From: Rhodocollybia butyracea | Lineage: Eukaryota > Basidiomycota > Agaricomycetes > Agaricales > Omphalotaceae | NCBI GenBank assembly: GCA_015501585.1 | Contig: JADNRY010000668.1 | Location: 1 to 32,248, forward strand | Reading direction: 5' to 3' | Length of the DNA: 32,248 nucleotides | In this document: piece by piece, positions 1 to 9,715 of the stretch | Numbering within the stretch: position 1 is the first letter of the stretch | Layout of the letters: each line of letters begins with the position of its first letter | Made by a program: the position numbers and the translations under genes | Notes under the pieces: generated by a model | Told to the model about the DNA's origin: nothing | The model's input: only the letters and a program-made list of their open reading frames with translations | The model's database searches: none

Positions 1-1332
1 TCCTGCTCCTCAGAAATAGCAGGCTTGACATAGTCTCCCCAAGGCAGACTCGTTGTACACTAACGATCCATGTGGATGTGCAATGGATGTGTGTATACTA
101 GGCTCGACGAGTATCAGGCCATTTAACCATGAAATATCGACGGTCGCGTAAAAGAACAGAAAGGAATATACTCAAGCCCAACGATCAGGTACAGGTCCCA
201 AGTGCGTGCTGGAGATTATCGATTGAGTGCCAAAAAATCATAAGTATACAAACCTTGCTTATATGTGCTCGTAATAGAACACCCCGAAGCGCCGGTGAAC
301 TTTGAGCGCTTAAATAATTTATGCTTTTCCTGCAAGTTCCGAATCTTATTCCGCCTTCGTAAATTAACGCGTTTACCTCCTCAAGGACTAAATGACTCGA
401 GCAAGCTAGTCGTATCCGATTATTTCTCGCTCCCAGTTTCGAAGACTCCGAAATCTGGACCAGGCATTACTATAAGGGATACGCTGGTAGATGGCTCACA
501 ATTCCACAATTCGGGGAACCTTTTACCGGCGAAATTTCGTATCCTCTTAATCATCAAGCTTTCCTTCTTGTCTTGATTAGGCTGGAGCTTCTACATGGTT
601 GCTCTAGATTCAATACACACAGAACTCACACACCGAGCCAAGAAATTCCTCACCCCGAGTTCCCTTGCCTTCCTACAAACTATGTGGTCAGAATCCCGCG
701 ACCAGTCTATATTCGTCTTATTCTGTTCGCGCCCTCCCGTGTTGGGCTGATTCACATGAATTGAAAAGTACATCGCGCGATACAAAGCTAGCGCAGCCTG
801 AGCATTTGAACGTGGCCTATGTACGCTTTGTATCCATTCAATTTCTTGCCACTGACTCACTAAGATATTAGCTCGCCAAACCTGTACGTCTTTCTGTTTG
901 GATGACAAATATAGTACATAGTCGTTCAGAAGCTACTACTTATCACTATACGTCGCAAAAGATTGGCCAGGCAGAAGTGTTCCGACCACGTTCCGCTCAG
1001 GGCATAATAATCCGCGGATTTTATACTCTGATAACTCCTACTTCGGACTGAGATATTCGACTCAAGATGCTATCGAATCGGCTTTTCGTCCTTTTTGCTG
1101 TACTCCCTTATATCTTCTGTACCAAAACTACCAAAATCGCCCGGTACTTGAGCCTCGAAGAAACTTAAACCAGAACTATTTCCGACTCGAATCCTCGACG
1201 CCACAATCTTGATCTCATCGTTTTTTTCGACTATAACCTCTGACTTATGTGGATCCAACAAAGAATCGCTTGCACCGTCTGCTTCATAGGCTTTGGATGC
1301 TGAGGACCCACCGTGAACTGACTCGTGCCTCA
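1..1332. other. Region without a supportable gene
   Basis: No exon chain, recognisable domain or RNA gene was found on either strand. The open frames here are short, several open only from TTG or GTG, and none resembles a protein family I know. The minus-strand frame at 1070-1333 has hydrophilic, coding-like composition but starts at TTG and overlaps exon 1 of the next gene. The last few hundred bases presumably hold the promoter of the FAD monooxygenase; no clear TATA box was seen. Confidence 0.5.
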
Positions 1333-3135
1333 ATGGGAAAGATGAGGGTTGCTATTTGGTATGTTGTTCGTTCATTTCTTGTAACTCGCACTCGAGTTTC
1401 GTTTGCTTTCATTGATAGCGGAGGTGGTATTGGGGGGATGCTCCATGCTTGTGCGCTAGGCAAATACCCAGATATATCTGTCAACGTTTATGAATCTTCA
1501 ACAAAATTCTCTCCTTTTGGTGCTGGAATTGGAGTGTGGCCACGAGCATGGAATATCCTTTGTTCACTTGGATTGGGTGAGGATATGGCGAAGCTTACCT
1601 CAGTCTCGCCTACGAATGACCCAGGTAAGTTGCTGTCCTTCGATGGGTTTTTGGCTTAGAGTACTCACTTTCTTTCGTGATGGGTGACCTGAAGCGCATA
1701 GCTTCTCTTTTAGAAAGAGCGATCAATTAAACGGATTCACATTTGGAAACCTTTTTAGTCGAGGTGAGCCAGCTATAGCTTTCATACACTCATTGAGTTT
1801 CATTGCATCCAGGCCCGCTTTTGACATTTCATCGAGCCCAATTCCAACAAGTTCTTGCTCAGCATCTAGCACCATCTTGTCGAATCCAATACTCCAAACG
1901 CCTCAAGTCGTATACACAGAACCGACACGGAGGACCTATCTATCTTTCATTTGAGGATGGAACGCAAGCTACCTGTGATGTACTAGTGGGTGCAGACGGA
2001 ATCAAGTCGGTCGTCCGAAAATGTCTGCTAAGAGACCGTGCGGAAACCGCTACCAATAGTGGGGATCGCGACCTTCCATCCTGCACAGACTACGTTTCTT
2101 GGATCGGATCGGTTGCCTATCGAGCCCTTATTCCCGTGGCGAGGCTAAAAGAAGATTGCGACAAGGGTCTATTAAGCCTTCCAACCACACCCACCATGGT
2201 ACGTCTTTTCCGTCTAATGTGCCCATCTAACTCTAATCGTATTCTTTCCGGTAGTACGTCGGTACGAATGTGGTGAGTGTATTACAGGCCACGCCTTTTC
2301 AGTCTGTCATACTAAAACTCGTGAATCAGCACGTCGTTGTATATCCTGTAAACAAAGGGCAGACTCTGAACCTAGCTGTGTTCCATCTACGGCCAGAGCT
2401 GCAAGGTGTGCCGTATTGCGAAGCCTGGAGTAAAGAGGTTGAAATCGAAGAGCTATTAAATATCACTCGCTTTGAGAGTTGGGAGACCGAAGTTAATCTT
2501 TTGCTCAAGGTGGGTTCTATCGTTCGCAAAGCCAATTTAGCTAACGTTCAGTATACTGACTAGCATGTCCACAAACCAACTCGTTGGGCTATCCATAAAG
2601 TCCGAAATTTGCCTACGTTCATTTCCGACAAAGGCGTAGCACTTCTAGGTGACGCGGTTCGTGGCTTGATCTCTTAATAGTCTCGGTTTATTGATTCATG
2701 TAAACTCAAGGCTCATGCGGCAAGTCCGCATCAAGGTTCAGGTGCAGGTCAGGCAATCGAGGTTTGATGATTTGGTTCCTGTGCGACTGTGTATCACTCG
2801 CTCATGCTTATCACTCGACCAATATCATATAGGACGCGTACTTCTTAGCCAAGCTCCTCGGTGATCCTCGAACCACCCTAGAAACCCTTCCACGGGCGCT
2901 CAGAGTCTATGATAACATTCGACGCCCATGGACTCAAGAGACAAGCGCAAAGGCGAACGCGAATGCTCTTTATTTTACACTTCATTACGATGGTTTTGAC
3001 TTTGTGAACGCGGACGCTGCGGCAGCTACGGCTAAACTCCATGAGCTGACTGATCTTATCACTGATAACTGGAAATGGTGCTGGACTACTACTGTGGATT
3101 CGTCGCTGAAAGAGGCACTAAGTCAGCTGGGTTAA
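1333..3135 (+). CDS. FAD-dependent monooxygenase (salicylate hydroxylase-like, class A)
   Basis: Flavoprotein hydroxylase of the NAD(P)H-dependent aromatic hydroxylase type; substrate unknown. Exons: 1333-1358, 1419-1624, 1695-1763, 1813-2198, 2255-2272, 2330-2509, 2564-2656, 2711-2761, 2833-3135. They sum to 1332 nt, 443 residues, one frame, normal length for the family. The N-terminal Rossmann motif GGGIGG (residues 10-15) appears only after splicing intron 1. The DG motif VGADGI is near residues 160-164, and the FAD ribityl-binding GD motif GDAAHAASPHQGSGAGQAIE starts at residue 324 and spans intron 7. ATG 1333 gives MGKMRVAIC; the second ATG at 1342 is possible. Oddities: exon 5 is only 18 nt (YVGTNV), and intron 7 has a GTTCGT donor. 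No signal peptide, so probably cytosolic. The neighbours do not indicate a pathway; salicylate, kynurenine or secondary-metabolite hydroxylation are all possible. Confidence 0.9.
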
Positions 3136-3313
3136 ATTTTGCTCATGTGTGAAGGACGAAGGATGGGATGGATCTTAGGAACATTACGAGGTTTCAATCA
3201 TAATTGGGGAGAGATACAAACAGATACAATCTTCTATATCATTATTTACAAGAGGCGGATCCTTAAGTGCTATGAGCGCTTAAAACTGTTTAGTACTGTT
3301 TCTCATCTCTCTC

Positions 3314-4186
3314 ATGTCTTTGTCTCTTTCTCTCTCCTTCGACGCACTCTCTCGCGTGGATGGCTCGGCACGTTTCGGCTTTGGCCTCTATCCCCAATTC
3401 CTAACCAGCCTCTCTGGCCCAATTGAAGTACGTCTCGCCGCCGAACAACCTTCCCAAACCACAATTGAAGTCAACGTCCGCCCATTAACCAATGTACCTG
3501 GCACGGAATCCAAAAAATTTGGTGTGATTCTAAAAGAAGTTATGCAGCGACAAGTGATCATGGAGGCGAATCCTAGGACGTTGATTCAGTTTGTCGTTCA
3601 GGCGTTAGTACCTTTGAGGTCAAACTCGAAACACACCTTAAATTCAGATGAAATTATGGCAGCGATGATAAACTGCTGTACATTATCGTTGTTGAATGCT
3701 GGGTCTGTGCCGATGCGTGGGGTTATCTGTGCTGTATCTGTAGCACGGGTCATTCAGGTGGACAAGGCGTTCAAGTACGTTGTACAACCAGGAGATCCAA
3801 ATCAAGCTTCTTCTTGTGTTGCTGTGGGATGTTTTGCGTTTTTGTTCTCAGAACCAGAACCAAAACTTTCTTCTGAGCCCTCGTCTGCTTCGTCACCTTG
3901 CGTATGGACAAACTGGCGCTTTCTTCGACCAGGACACGCCGATAGTTCATCTGGAGATGAAAGCGAAAGTGATGTCTTGGGGGAGGCACGGACTCTGGCG
4001 CTAGCTGCTGCGAGAAAAATCTGGGAACGGATGAAGATGTTGGTTGAGGAGAGGGAGAATCTGAAAACTGCTCCAGCATTGTCTTTGAAGAACGCGTCAT
4101 CATCGCGGTCAAAAGCCAATGAAGCGAATGATGCTACGGTTGTGGAGAATGAAGATGAAGATGATGATGTAAAAATGGAAATTTGA
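3314..4186 (+). CDS. RRP46: Exosome complex component RRP46-like (RNase PH fold)
   Basis: Probable subunit of the RNase PH-type ring of the eukaryotic RNA exosome, which processes and degrades RNA in nucleus and cytoplasm; ring subunits of this family are normally catalytically inactive. A single uninterrupted frame of 290 residues. The N-terminal part has the RNase PH-like run RVDGSARFGFG (about residues 14-24) followed by SGPIEVRLA, then EVNVRPL and PGTESK, and NPRTLIQFVVQ near residues 85-95, all in the order expected for RRP46/EXOSC5. The C-terminal third is extended and low in complexity, with an acidic end (ENEDEDDDVKMEI), beyond the usual domain. ATG 3314 follows a long pyrimidine-rich tract (about 3295-3350) that may be promoter or leader. 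Alternative: another RNase PH-fold ring subunit (RRP41/MTR3). Confidence 0.75.
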   Translation: MSLSLSLSFDALSRVDGSARFGFGLYPQFLTSLSGPIEVRLAAEQPSQTTIEVNVRPLTNVPGTESKKFGVILKEVMQRQVIMEANPRTLIQFVVQALVPLRSNSKHTLNSDEIMAAMINCCTLSLLNAGSVPMRGVICAVSVARVIQVDKAFKYVVQPGDPNQASSCVAVGCFAFLFSEPEPKLSSEPSSASSPCVWTNWRFLRPGHADSSSGDESESDVLGEARTLALAAARKIWERMKMLVEERENLKTAPALSLKNASSSRSKANEANDATVVENEDEDDDVKMEI

Positions 4187-4299
4187 ATCGAAGGACGATG
4201 GAATTCTTGGAGGTGAGTTAATGTTGTGTTTGTAATTGTAAGGGTGCAAGGATATTCACGGGTATAGTTCCTCTCTACTTTGCAAAAAAAACAGGTAGT

Positions 4300-4885
4300 T
4301 TCATCACAGGAATGGCCCCTGCGCGTTCGTCCACATCTCGTACCCCGATTTCTCAAGGCGTATATCATGGCCCATGATCAACCGTTTCGCGCGGTCGTTC
4401 TATACTTGTTTTTGGGCCTCGGCAACACGACTCATCATGTCAGTTGGAACGAGGTTCCAGGACGTTCAGTATGACGAGAATTTCGCTTTTATTAATGGAG
4501 TAATGATCATATTCTGAATCGAGAGGGAAAGCAAGTCAATATAACATCATACACTCTTTCGAAACGCAAAGGTCCATTAGAGCTTCCTCCTGCCGCCACT
4601 ACTACAGTGCACCTCAAAGTCTGGGCTCGAAATGTCAATTTGCTCCTAGATCCCTCTGTAGTATACCAAGATGACAATCATTCCCTTAGCGTGTTCGAGT
4701 GTCAGTCGTCAATGTCGGAAAGAAGCGATTGCCCTCGAGTCCATTCTTCCGGTTAAATACACAACTTGCGTGGAGCTATCCGAATGCACATCTACATCTC
4801 TCCCTTGAGCCACTCACATCTATGAATGCCAATTTCGAACACAAAGCTGACAATGACTCAGCATGCGTATTGAGTCAACCTTGAA
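4300..4885 (+). pseudogene. Broken coding-like sequence of unknown family
   Basis: Three overlapping plus-strand stretches have protein-like composition but do not stay in one frame. One reads MSVGTRFQDVQYDENFAFIN from about 4437 and stops near 4525. The next frame carries NREGKQVNITSYTLSKRKG, then a hydrophobic and acidic run to about 4755. A third frame at 4699-4884 reads on with LNTQLAWSYPNAHLHLSLE. No splice pattern joining them was found. This may be a decayed gene or exons of an unrecognised one. It lies directly upstream of duplicated segment A. Confidence 0.25.
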
Positions 4886-5252
4886 GATTCGTTTAATTCT
4901 TGTCTCTACTCTTTGTTCAACCAGAGTCAGGTAGCCAAAGGGATCGAAGCTTTTTTTTTATTACTCTGGTATTCTCAGAGGATAAGTGAGATGCCTTCAT
5001 ATTGATGGGAAATTAATAGGCAGCAGCTCTAAAAGCATACAGTGGGAGATATTAATTCTCTTTGCTTGAGAAGACATCTTTAAATTTGTCTGATGTATCA
5101 AAGATCCGTTTCGAAAACATTGAAAGAAACTGGTACACTACTCTTCAAGTGATATGAAGGCACCTCAAGGGTTATAATAGGTTTCTAAGAAATGCCCTCC
5201 ACCGTTGCTGATGTATGCTTGATTAGGGAACTAATTGGAATCGCGCCTATCC

Positions 5253-5255
5253 ATT
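5253..5255. repeat. Target-site duplication ATT (left) of the CACTA-like element
   Basis: ATT directly precedes CACTA at 5256 and recurs at 9485-9487 after the right end. In the uninterrupted paralogue (11967-11969) a single ATT joins the same flanks, CCTATCC and GTACAAGA. Confidence 0.85.
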
Positions 5256-5626
5256 CACTACGCCAGCGTCAAATAATAACGGGCGAAATTTTTTCCGAAA
5301 TTATTGCTGTAATTATTTACCTTTTTCGATAAGAATTTCGGTCGAAATTGGTTCTCTTTTTCGTGCGAAAAATAAATTGAAAAACAAACAGAATTTCGCT
5401 CGTAAATCTTTGATAATTTCGTCTGAAAAATCTATTGTAATTGATTATCTTTTTCGATAAGAATTTCGCCTGTAATCTGTTATCTTTTTCGCTCGTGATT
5501 AATTAAAAATTTCGAGCGATATTTTTACAAGGTAACAACTGGACAATGATTGGGCAGGAACTGGACAAGAACTGGGCAGTTCGGTCATGTGATCTGCATC
5601 TGCCAGTACTTCATCTGTCTTAAGAT

Positions 5627-6373
5627 TAGTCTCGTGATACCATCCGTTTCCGGTGAAACCCATAAATGGGTAGTACCCCGTCAACGTCTGGGCTTTTCCA
5701 CGGTCGATTTGGCAGAGCGTTGCTTTCCGTGCGCATCGGACTCTCAGTTACCGTGTGGGAAACTTTGTTTGAGCTATCGCTGCAGTGATATCAGTGCAAT
5801 AGCTTGTAGTTTCTTGTAGTTTTCAAGTACACAATGAACGATATTAAATAAACTCCAGCCTGAGAACCATATAATGAATGCACTTCATAGCTGCTTCTGT
5901 GAGGCATTTAAGTTGAAATAAAGTAAAGCTACTGCAAGTCATACTGCAGTGGTGCAGACTCAACAAAGACTCAAGCACTCAGGCAAGTTGAAGGCAAGTC
6001 CAGAGGCTACTGGTCCATCACAGATGCCGCAAGCAAGCATATCTGCAGAGGCTTGCTGCCTTTAAAGTTTAGATGGATCCCACTTGCTTGACTCAAGATA
6101 CTGTTTAAAAGCATTTAATGGCCTGCTAGTTTAATATGTTTCATTGTAAGTAGATAATAGCTATTTTATGTACTTGAAAACTACAAGAAACTACAAGCTA
6201 TTGCACTGATATCACTGCAGCGATAGCTCAAACAAAGTTTCCCACACGGTAACTGAGAGTCCGATGCGCATGGAAAGCAACGCTCTGCCAAATCGACCGT
6301 GGAAAAGCCCAGACGTTGACGGGGTACTACCCATTTATGGGTTTCACCGGAAACGGATGGTATCACGAGACTA
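5627..6373. mobile_element. Mutator-like non-autonomous element (205-bp TIRs, 9-bp TSD)
   Basis: Perfect-looking inverted repeats of about 205 bp (5627-5831 and 6169-6373) differ at only one position that I saw (GTGCGC versus ATGCGC in the arms). They start TAGTCTCGTGATACC and flank about 340 bp of unique core. The element is bordered by TCTTAAGAT at 5618-5626 and 6374-6382, a 9-bp direct repeat. Long TIRs with 9-bp target duplications are typical of Mutator-like elements. TCTTAAGA is itself palindromic, so the exact TSD length is slightly uncertain. No transposase is encoded. Near-identical arms imply a recent insertion. Confidence 0.7.
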
Positions 6374-6382
6374 TCTTAAGAT

Positions 6383-6865
6383 GACTTTCAGTATCATACA
6401 GGATAGGTATTCATGGCAGCGCCAGTAATCACGCGCCATTCATCACAACGAAACTCCGAACATGGGAGAAAAAGTGTATTTTAGAATCAGGCATACTGAG
6501 CCACCGCCTAGTACAACTCTTATCAACTTGGACTTAAGATATAGAGCCGCAGACACATCCCGTGCAATATTCTCATTGCCCAGCGAGACAAACTATCAAT
6601 AGTGTCTGAAAGATCACGCAAATTCATACACAGTCTTACTGTAAGCCCTCTTTTGGTGAACGACCCCGACAGACAGGTATTGAGGCGATGAAACCTGGTT
6701 TGATATATGATGCGAAGAATCTTCTTGGACTTGTGTCGGCTCCGCAAAAGAATGTTATAGCTATTCGAGAAGCATACCGACCGACGTTGTTATAGGGTTT
6801 TGCCTCGTGTGGTGGCTGGCACTCCAATACATATGTGGTATCCTGTAACTTTAAGTCTAGTACTG
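6383..6865. other. Core of the CACTA-like element, no recognisable protein
   Basis: The remaining unique interior of the outer transposon. Two overlapping minus-strand open frames (6523-6747 and 6636-6827) show no known domain and no transposase signature. Confidence 0.4.
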
Positions 6866-6907
6866 CACATCACATGACCGAACTGCCCAGTGCTTGCCCA
6901 GTTCCTG

Positions 6908-7644
6908 GCAAATTGGTCATACCGAGGCCTCGCGTGCACCGCAGGTGCACGCAAAAGGCCCGAGGCCTATGACTCAAGACGGAAGCAAACCCGCCGAGGC
7001 CTCGGGCTTCAGGCTGGGCCAATAACTTAGTACCTATGCTAATAAGTAGAGCTAAACCATCCTGTGTTTACATATTTGAATGACTTGATATTGTTGCTCA
7101 CATTTGTGACATTGTATATTAAGTTTCCTTGCTTTTTTGGCCCATGCCATCAAATACTGTAACTGTATTTCTTCTGGTCCATCCTAATATCACTTCCCTG
7201 TTTCTGAATCTCTGATATCTTTTGGCTATTACATGCCCGCTTACACTAATAGGCTTATTTCGAGCTGTATAATATTTTATTGACTAAAGAATTGGTGAAG
7301 GCGTAAATTCGGCAAGTTGGGCGCTTATGATACATTTTTGGCGGCCGGCTACGCCGGCATGGACTGAAATGATGAGTACAATAATAAATGAAGTTTTTAA
7401 GTCGTACAAAGGCCTGGGAAGCATAGTAAGGTCCACCGTATATGAATACTTCTCTATGATAATGCCTTGCAGCAGTCAAAAAGATGGCTCCCGTGTGAGT
7501 TGGATGCGCAACAAGCTTTTACACGTCGGGATTTCCTGTCACGGGGTGGCCTGAGCCAGAATCGGTCTTAATCGGTCAAATCGGTCCTTTCGGTTTTGAT
7601 CGGTCAAATTGGTCTGACCAATTTAGTCTTGGTTTGGCGGGGCA
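6908..7644. mobile_element. Unclassified 737-bp insertion with 12-bp direct repeats
   Basis: It interrupts the right TIR of the CACTA-like element: the left TIR is continuous where this block splits the right one. The borders are GCCCAGTTCCTG at 6896-6907 and again at 7645-7656, consistent with a 12-bp target duplication. The left part is GC-rich, with several CCGAGGCCTCG palindromes (6922, 6993) and a hairpin GCGTGCACC/GGTGCACGC (6932-6952). The right part (7560-7620) repeats ATCGGTC several times. No TIR, poly-A tail or coding domain was seen. It could be a SINE-like retroposon or a remnant of another class. Confidence 0.5.
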
Positions 7645-7728
7645 GCCCAGTTCCTGCCCAATCATTGTCCAGTGATTACCTTGTAAAAATATCGCTCGAA
7701 ATTTTTAATTAATCACGAGCGAAAAAGA

Positions 7729-7731
7729 TAA
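7729..7731. repeat. Target-site duplication TAA of the Harbinger element
   Basis: TAA at 7729-7731 and again at 9257-9259. The intact left TIR of the host element has a single TAA at the matching place (GATAACAGATTAC in reverse complement), so host sequence and TSD agree exactly. Confidence 0.85.
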
Positions 7732-7939
7732 GGGCTAGTCCTGCCAATTTTTCAGGGCGAAATTTTCGGGTGTCAAAATATTTCGGAAGGGCGGAGCGCC
7801 CGGGATAAAGCACATGATATTACAGTAATTAGTGACGCTGTGTGACCGATCGTTATCTTTTCGTATCTTTTCGTTTCTTGTTGCTTCCACGCGCGATTCC
7901 CGCAAATCACACTCGTTTTTTTCACTCGTTTATATCAAT

Positions 7940-8614
7940 ATGGCACCACATGCCAAATGGCTTGAGCCAGATAAGGAGAGGCTCATAGATTACGTGTACG
8001 ATCGACGTGCAGAGCTTGGAGAGGGTGGAAATCTGAACAAACAGATTGCCAATGGACTAGCTGCTCATTTTGTCCAACCTCCGCCTGCTCAAGGTGGTAC
8101 AAAGACGGCTAGTGCATGTAAGACTCAGTGGCAAAAGGTGTGTTTGACTCTCTTTGAATCAAAGTCAATCACTGAGTGTTCTTAGCTCAAAAGGATCTGT
8201 GAAGCTCTTCGGGAGGTCAAGGAGCACAATTATCCTGGAGCTTCTGGTTGGCCTTATGATGACGAGCTTGGCTTTCAGGTTACTCCCGAAAATGCCGATG
8301 CTTGGGATTCATTCAAGACAGCTCATCCAATCTTTGCTCCTTTTGCCAATGTTGGTTGGCCTCATTATGAGAAGATGGCCGAAATGTGTCCTCGGGTTGC
8401 AAAGGGAACTCACGTTCTCAATGTCGCTGGCTCACAGTTCACCCAGCTGTCATCTGATTATGATCAGTCGACTCAATCACAATCGACGGATCCTTCTTCT
8501 CAGTCGACTCAATCGCAATCAATGGATCCACTTGGGCTCATCCCTGATCTCCTTGGGTACAGGAGAATTAACAGCAGGAGGTTTGACCCAGGCACTGTAA
8601 AACTGTGGAGTTGA
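7940..8614 (+). CDS. Transposon-encoded Myb/SANT-like DNA-binding protein, C-terminally chimeric
   Basis: The Harbinger accessory protein, thought to bind transposon ends and help import the transposase. Exons 7940-8137 and 8186-8614, 48-bp intron (GTGTGT...CTTAG), 208 residues in one frame. The domain begins HAKWLEPDKERLIDYV, has GEGGNLNKQ at about residues 29-37, and TQWQKLKRICEAL across the splice junction. It continues with SGWPYDDELGFQVTPE, FKTAHPIFAPF and GWPHYEKMAEMCP, the usual order in fungal proteins of this family. A Gln/Ser repeat follows. The last 30 or so residues (from about 8519) are the antisense of transposase coding sequence, so the natural C terminus is lost. Possibly still expressed; function unknown. 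Confidence 0.75.
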
Positions 8615-9096
8615 CAGGAGAAACAGGATCTTCTTGTAGTGGCTGTTCAAATAATCAGACTTGGAAGGACAGCTTGGGCTTATTGCATATATACTTACTT
8701 TGAGACTGTAGTGCCTGTATGCTGGAACCGTTCTCCAATATGATGCACACTGAGTCCTGTACGGCACATATACAAAAATATGGCAAGAGACTCCTCCATT
8801 GTAATATACCGGGAATCTTCTGCCCCGAGAAGCCGAAGCTCAAGGCACAAAGCCCAGAACACATGGGACCGGACTCCAAGCTCTGTATGAATACGATCCG
8901 GATGGCCATAGATTAATTCCTGCAGCCATCCATATCCTGAGAGCTGGGAAGTGTGATAATCCAATTTGTATATATAAGGAGAGATATAAGAGCCCACACC
9001 AAGGTTGATGTAGCATAAAAGAGTGACTGTGACATAAACAGCGAGTTTCTGTCGCTTCTCGAGCTGTTGTGTACTTTCCGATGGCATTGATAACAT
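8519..9096 (-). pseudogene. PIF/Harbinger transposase, N-terminal fragment
   Basis: ATG at 9096 opens a frame to about 8695. It has a hydrophobic segment (VTVTLLCYINLGVGSYISP), then the conserved helix-turn-helix-like run ITMEESLAIFLYMCRTG and HHIGERFQHTGTTVSK, characteristic of the region before the catalytic domain in fungal Harbinger transposases. A second block in another frame (about 8650-8519) continues DYLNSHYKKIL and ends EIRDEPKWIH, just before the GAIDGTH catalytic region should begin. An intron starting GTAAGTATATATGC near 8696 probably separates the blocks, but I could not match phases. Nothing of the DDE domain remains. Confidence 0.75.
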
Positions 9097-9715
9097 TCAG
9101 AATAACCTTAATCGTCGAGTTGATTGTGCGCGCGCTCTTTACGTGACAAGAAGTGACAATGATATCATTTTATTACGCCATCAAATGCGCATAGCGCCCA
9201 ACTAAAATATTTTGACACCCGAAAATTTCACCCTGAAAAATTGGCAGGACTAGCCCTAACAGATTACGGGCGAAATTCTTATCGAAAAAGATAATCAATT
9301 ACAATAGATTTTTTCAGATGAAATTATCAAAGATTTACGGGCGAAATTCTATTTGTCTTTCAATTTATTTTTCGCATGAAAAAGAGAACCAATTTCAACC
9401 GAAATTCTTATCGAAAAAGGTAAATAATTACAGCAATAATTTCGGAAAAAATTTCGCCCGTTATTATTTGACGCTGGCCTAGTGATTGTACAAGACGTCT
9501 CCTGGCAGTGCTCAGTACCAGAAAGCTTGAATGCACATTTGATAAACTCGGACAATGTTGCAGAGTCGTTGCGGGATTTCAAATTAGTAACAATCTTCAC
9601 ATCTGACACTGGAAGTCATCACTTCCTTCCGATCGTCACTTCCCAGTCACTTCCCCTGTTTCTCCGTTGACAACGGCAAAGTGCAAAATAGAAAAATGGC
9701 TGATGTTAATAGTTA

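Larger units (their letters stand above)
7732..9256. mobile_element. PIF/Harbinger DNA transposon, internally deleted
   Basis: The 1525-bp element starts GGGCTAGTCCTGCC and ends with its inverse. The TIRs are about 52 bp with one mismatch (7732-7783 and 9205-9256), flanked by a 3-bp TAA duplication, the TWA type preferred by PIF/Harbinger. It carries the two expected converging genes: a Myb/SANT-like protein on the plus strand (7940-8614) and the N-terminal part of a transposase on the minus strand (9096 to about 8519). The DDE catalytic domain is missing, so the element cannot move on its own. It is inserted in the right TIR of the CACTA-like element and is younger than it. Confidence 0.88.
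5256..9484. mobile_element. Non-autonomous CACTA-like (EnSpm) DNA transposon with long TIRs, carrying nested insertions
   Basis: The left end reads CACTACGCCAGCGTCAAATA and the inverted right end CACTAGGCCAGCGTCAAATA, flanked by a 3-bp ATT duplication; terminal CACTA plus 3-bp target duplication is the signature of the CACTA superfamily. The TIRs are unusually long, about 345 bp (left about 5256-5600), AT-rich, with repeated GAATTTCG-type subterminal motifs. The right TIR is split by two later insertions into 6866-6907, 7657-7731 and 9257-9484. Removing the nested elements and their target duplications leaves about 1.2 kb, most of it TIR plus about 480 bp of core (6383-6865) with no recognisable transposase. 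It is therefore non-autonomous. Long TIRs are unusual for CACTA, so superfamily assignment rests on ends and TSD. Confidence 0.75.

Noticed and set aside
1070..1333. Minus-strand frame with hydrophilic protein-like content
   Set aside because: It opens from TTG, overlaps exon 1 of the FAD gene on the other strand and has no known motif.
5550..6366. Two identical 61-residue frames in opposite orientation
   Set aside because: They are the two arms of the Mutator-like inverted repeat, not genes.
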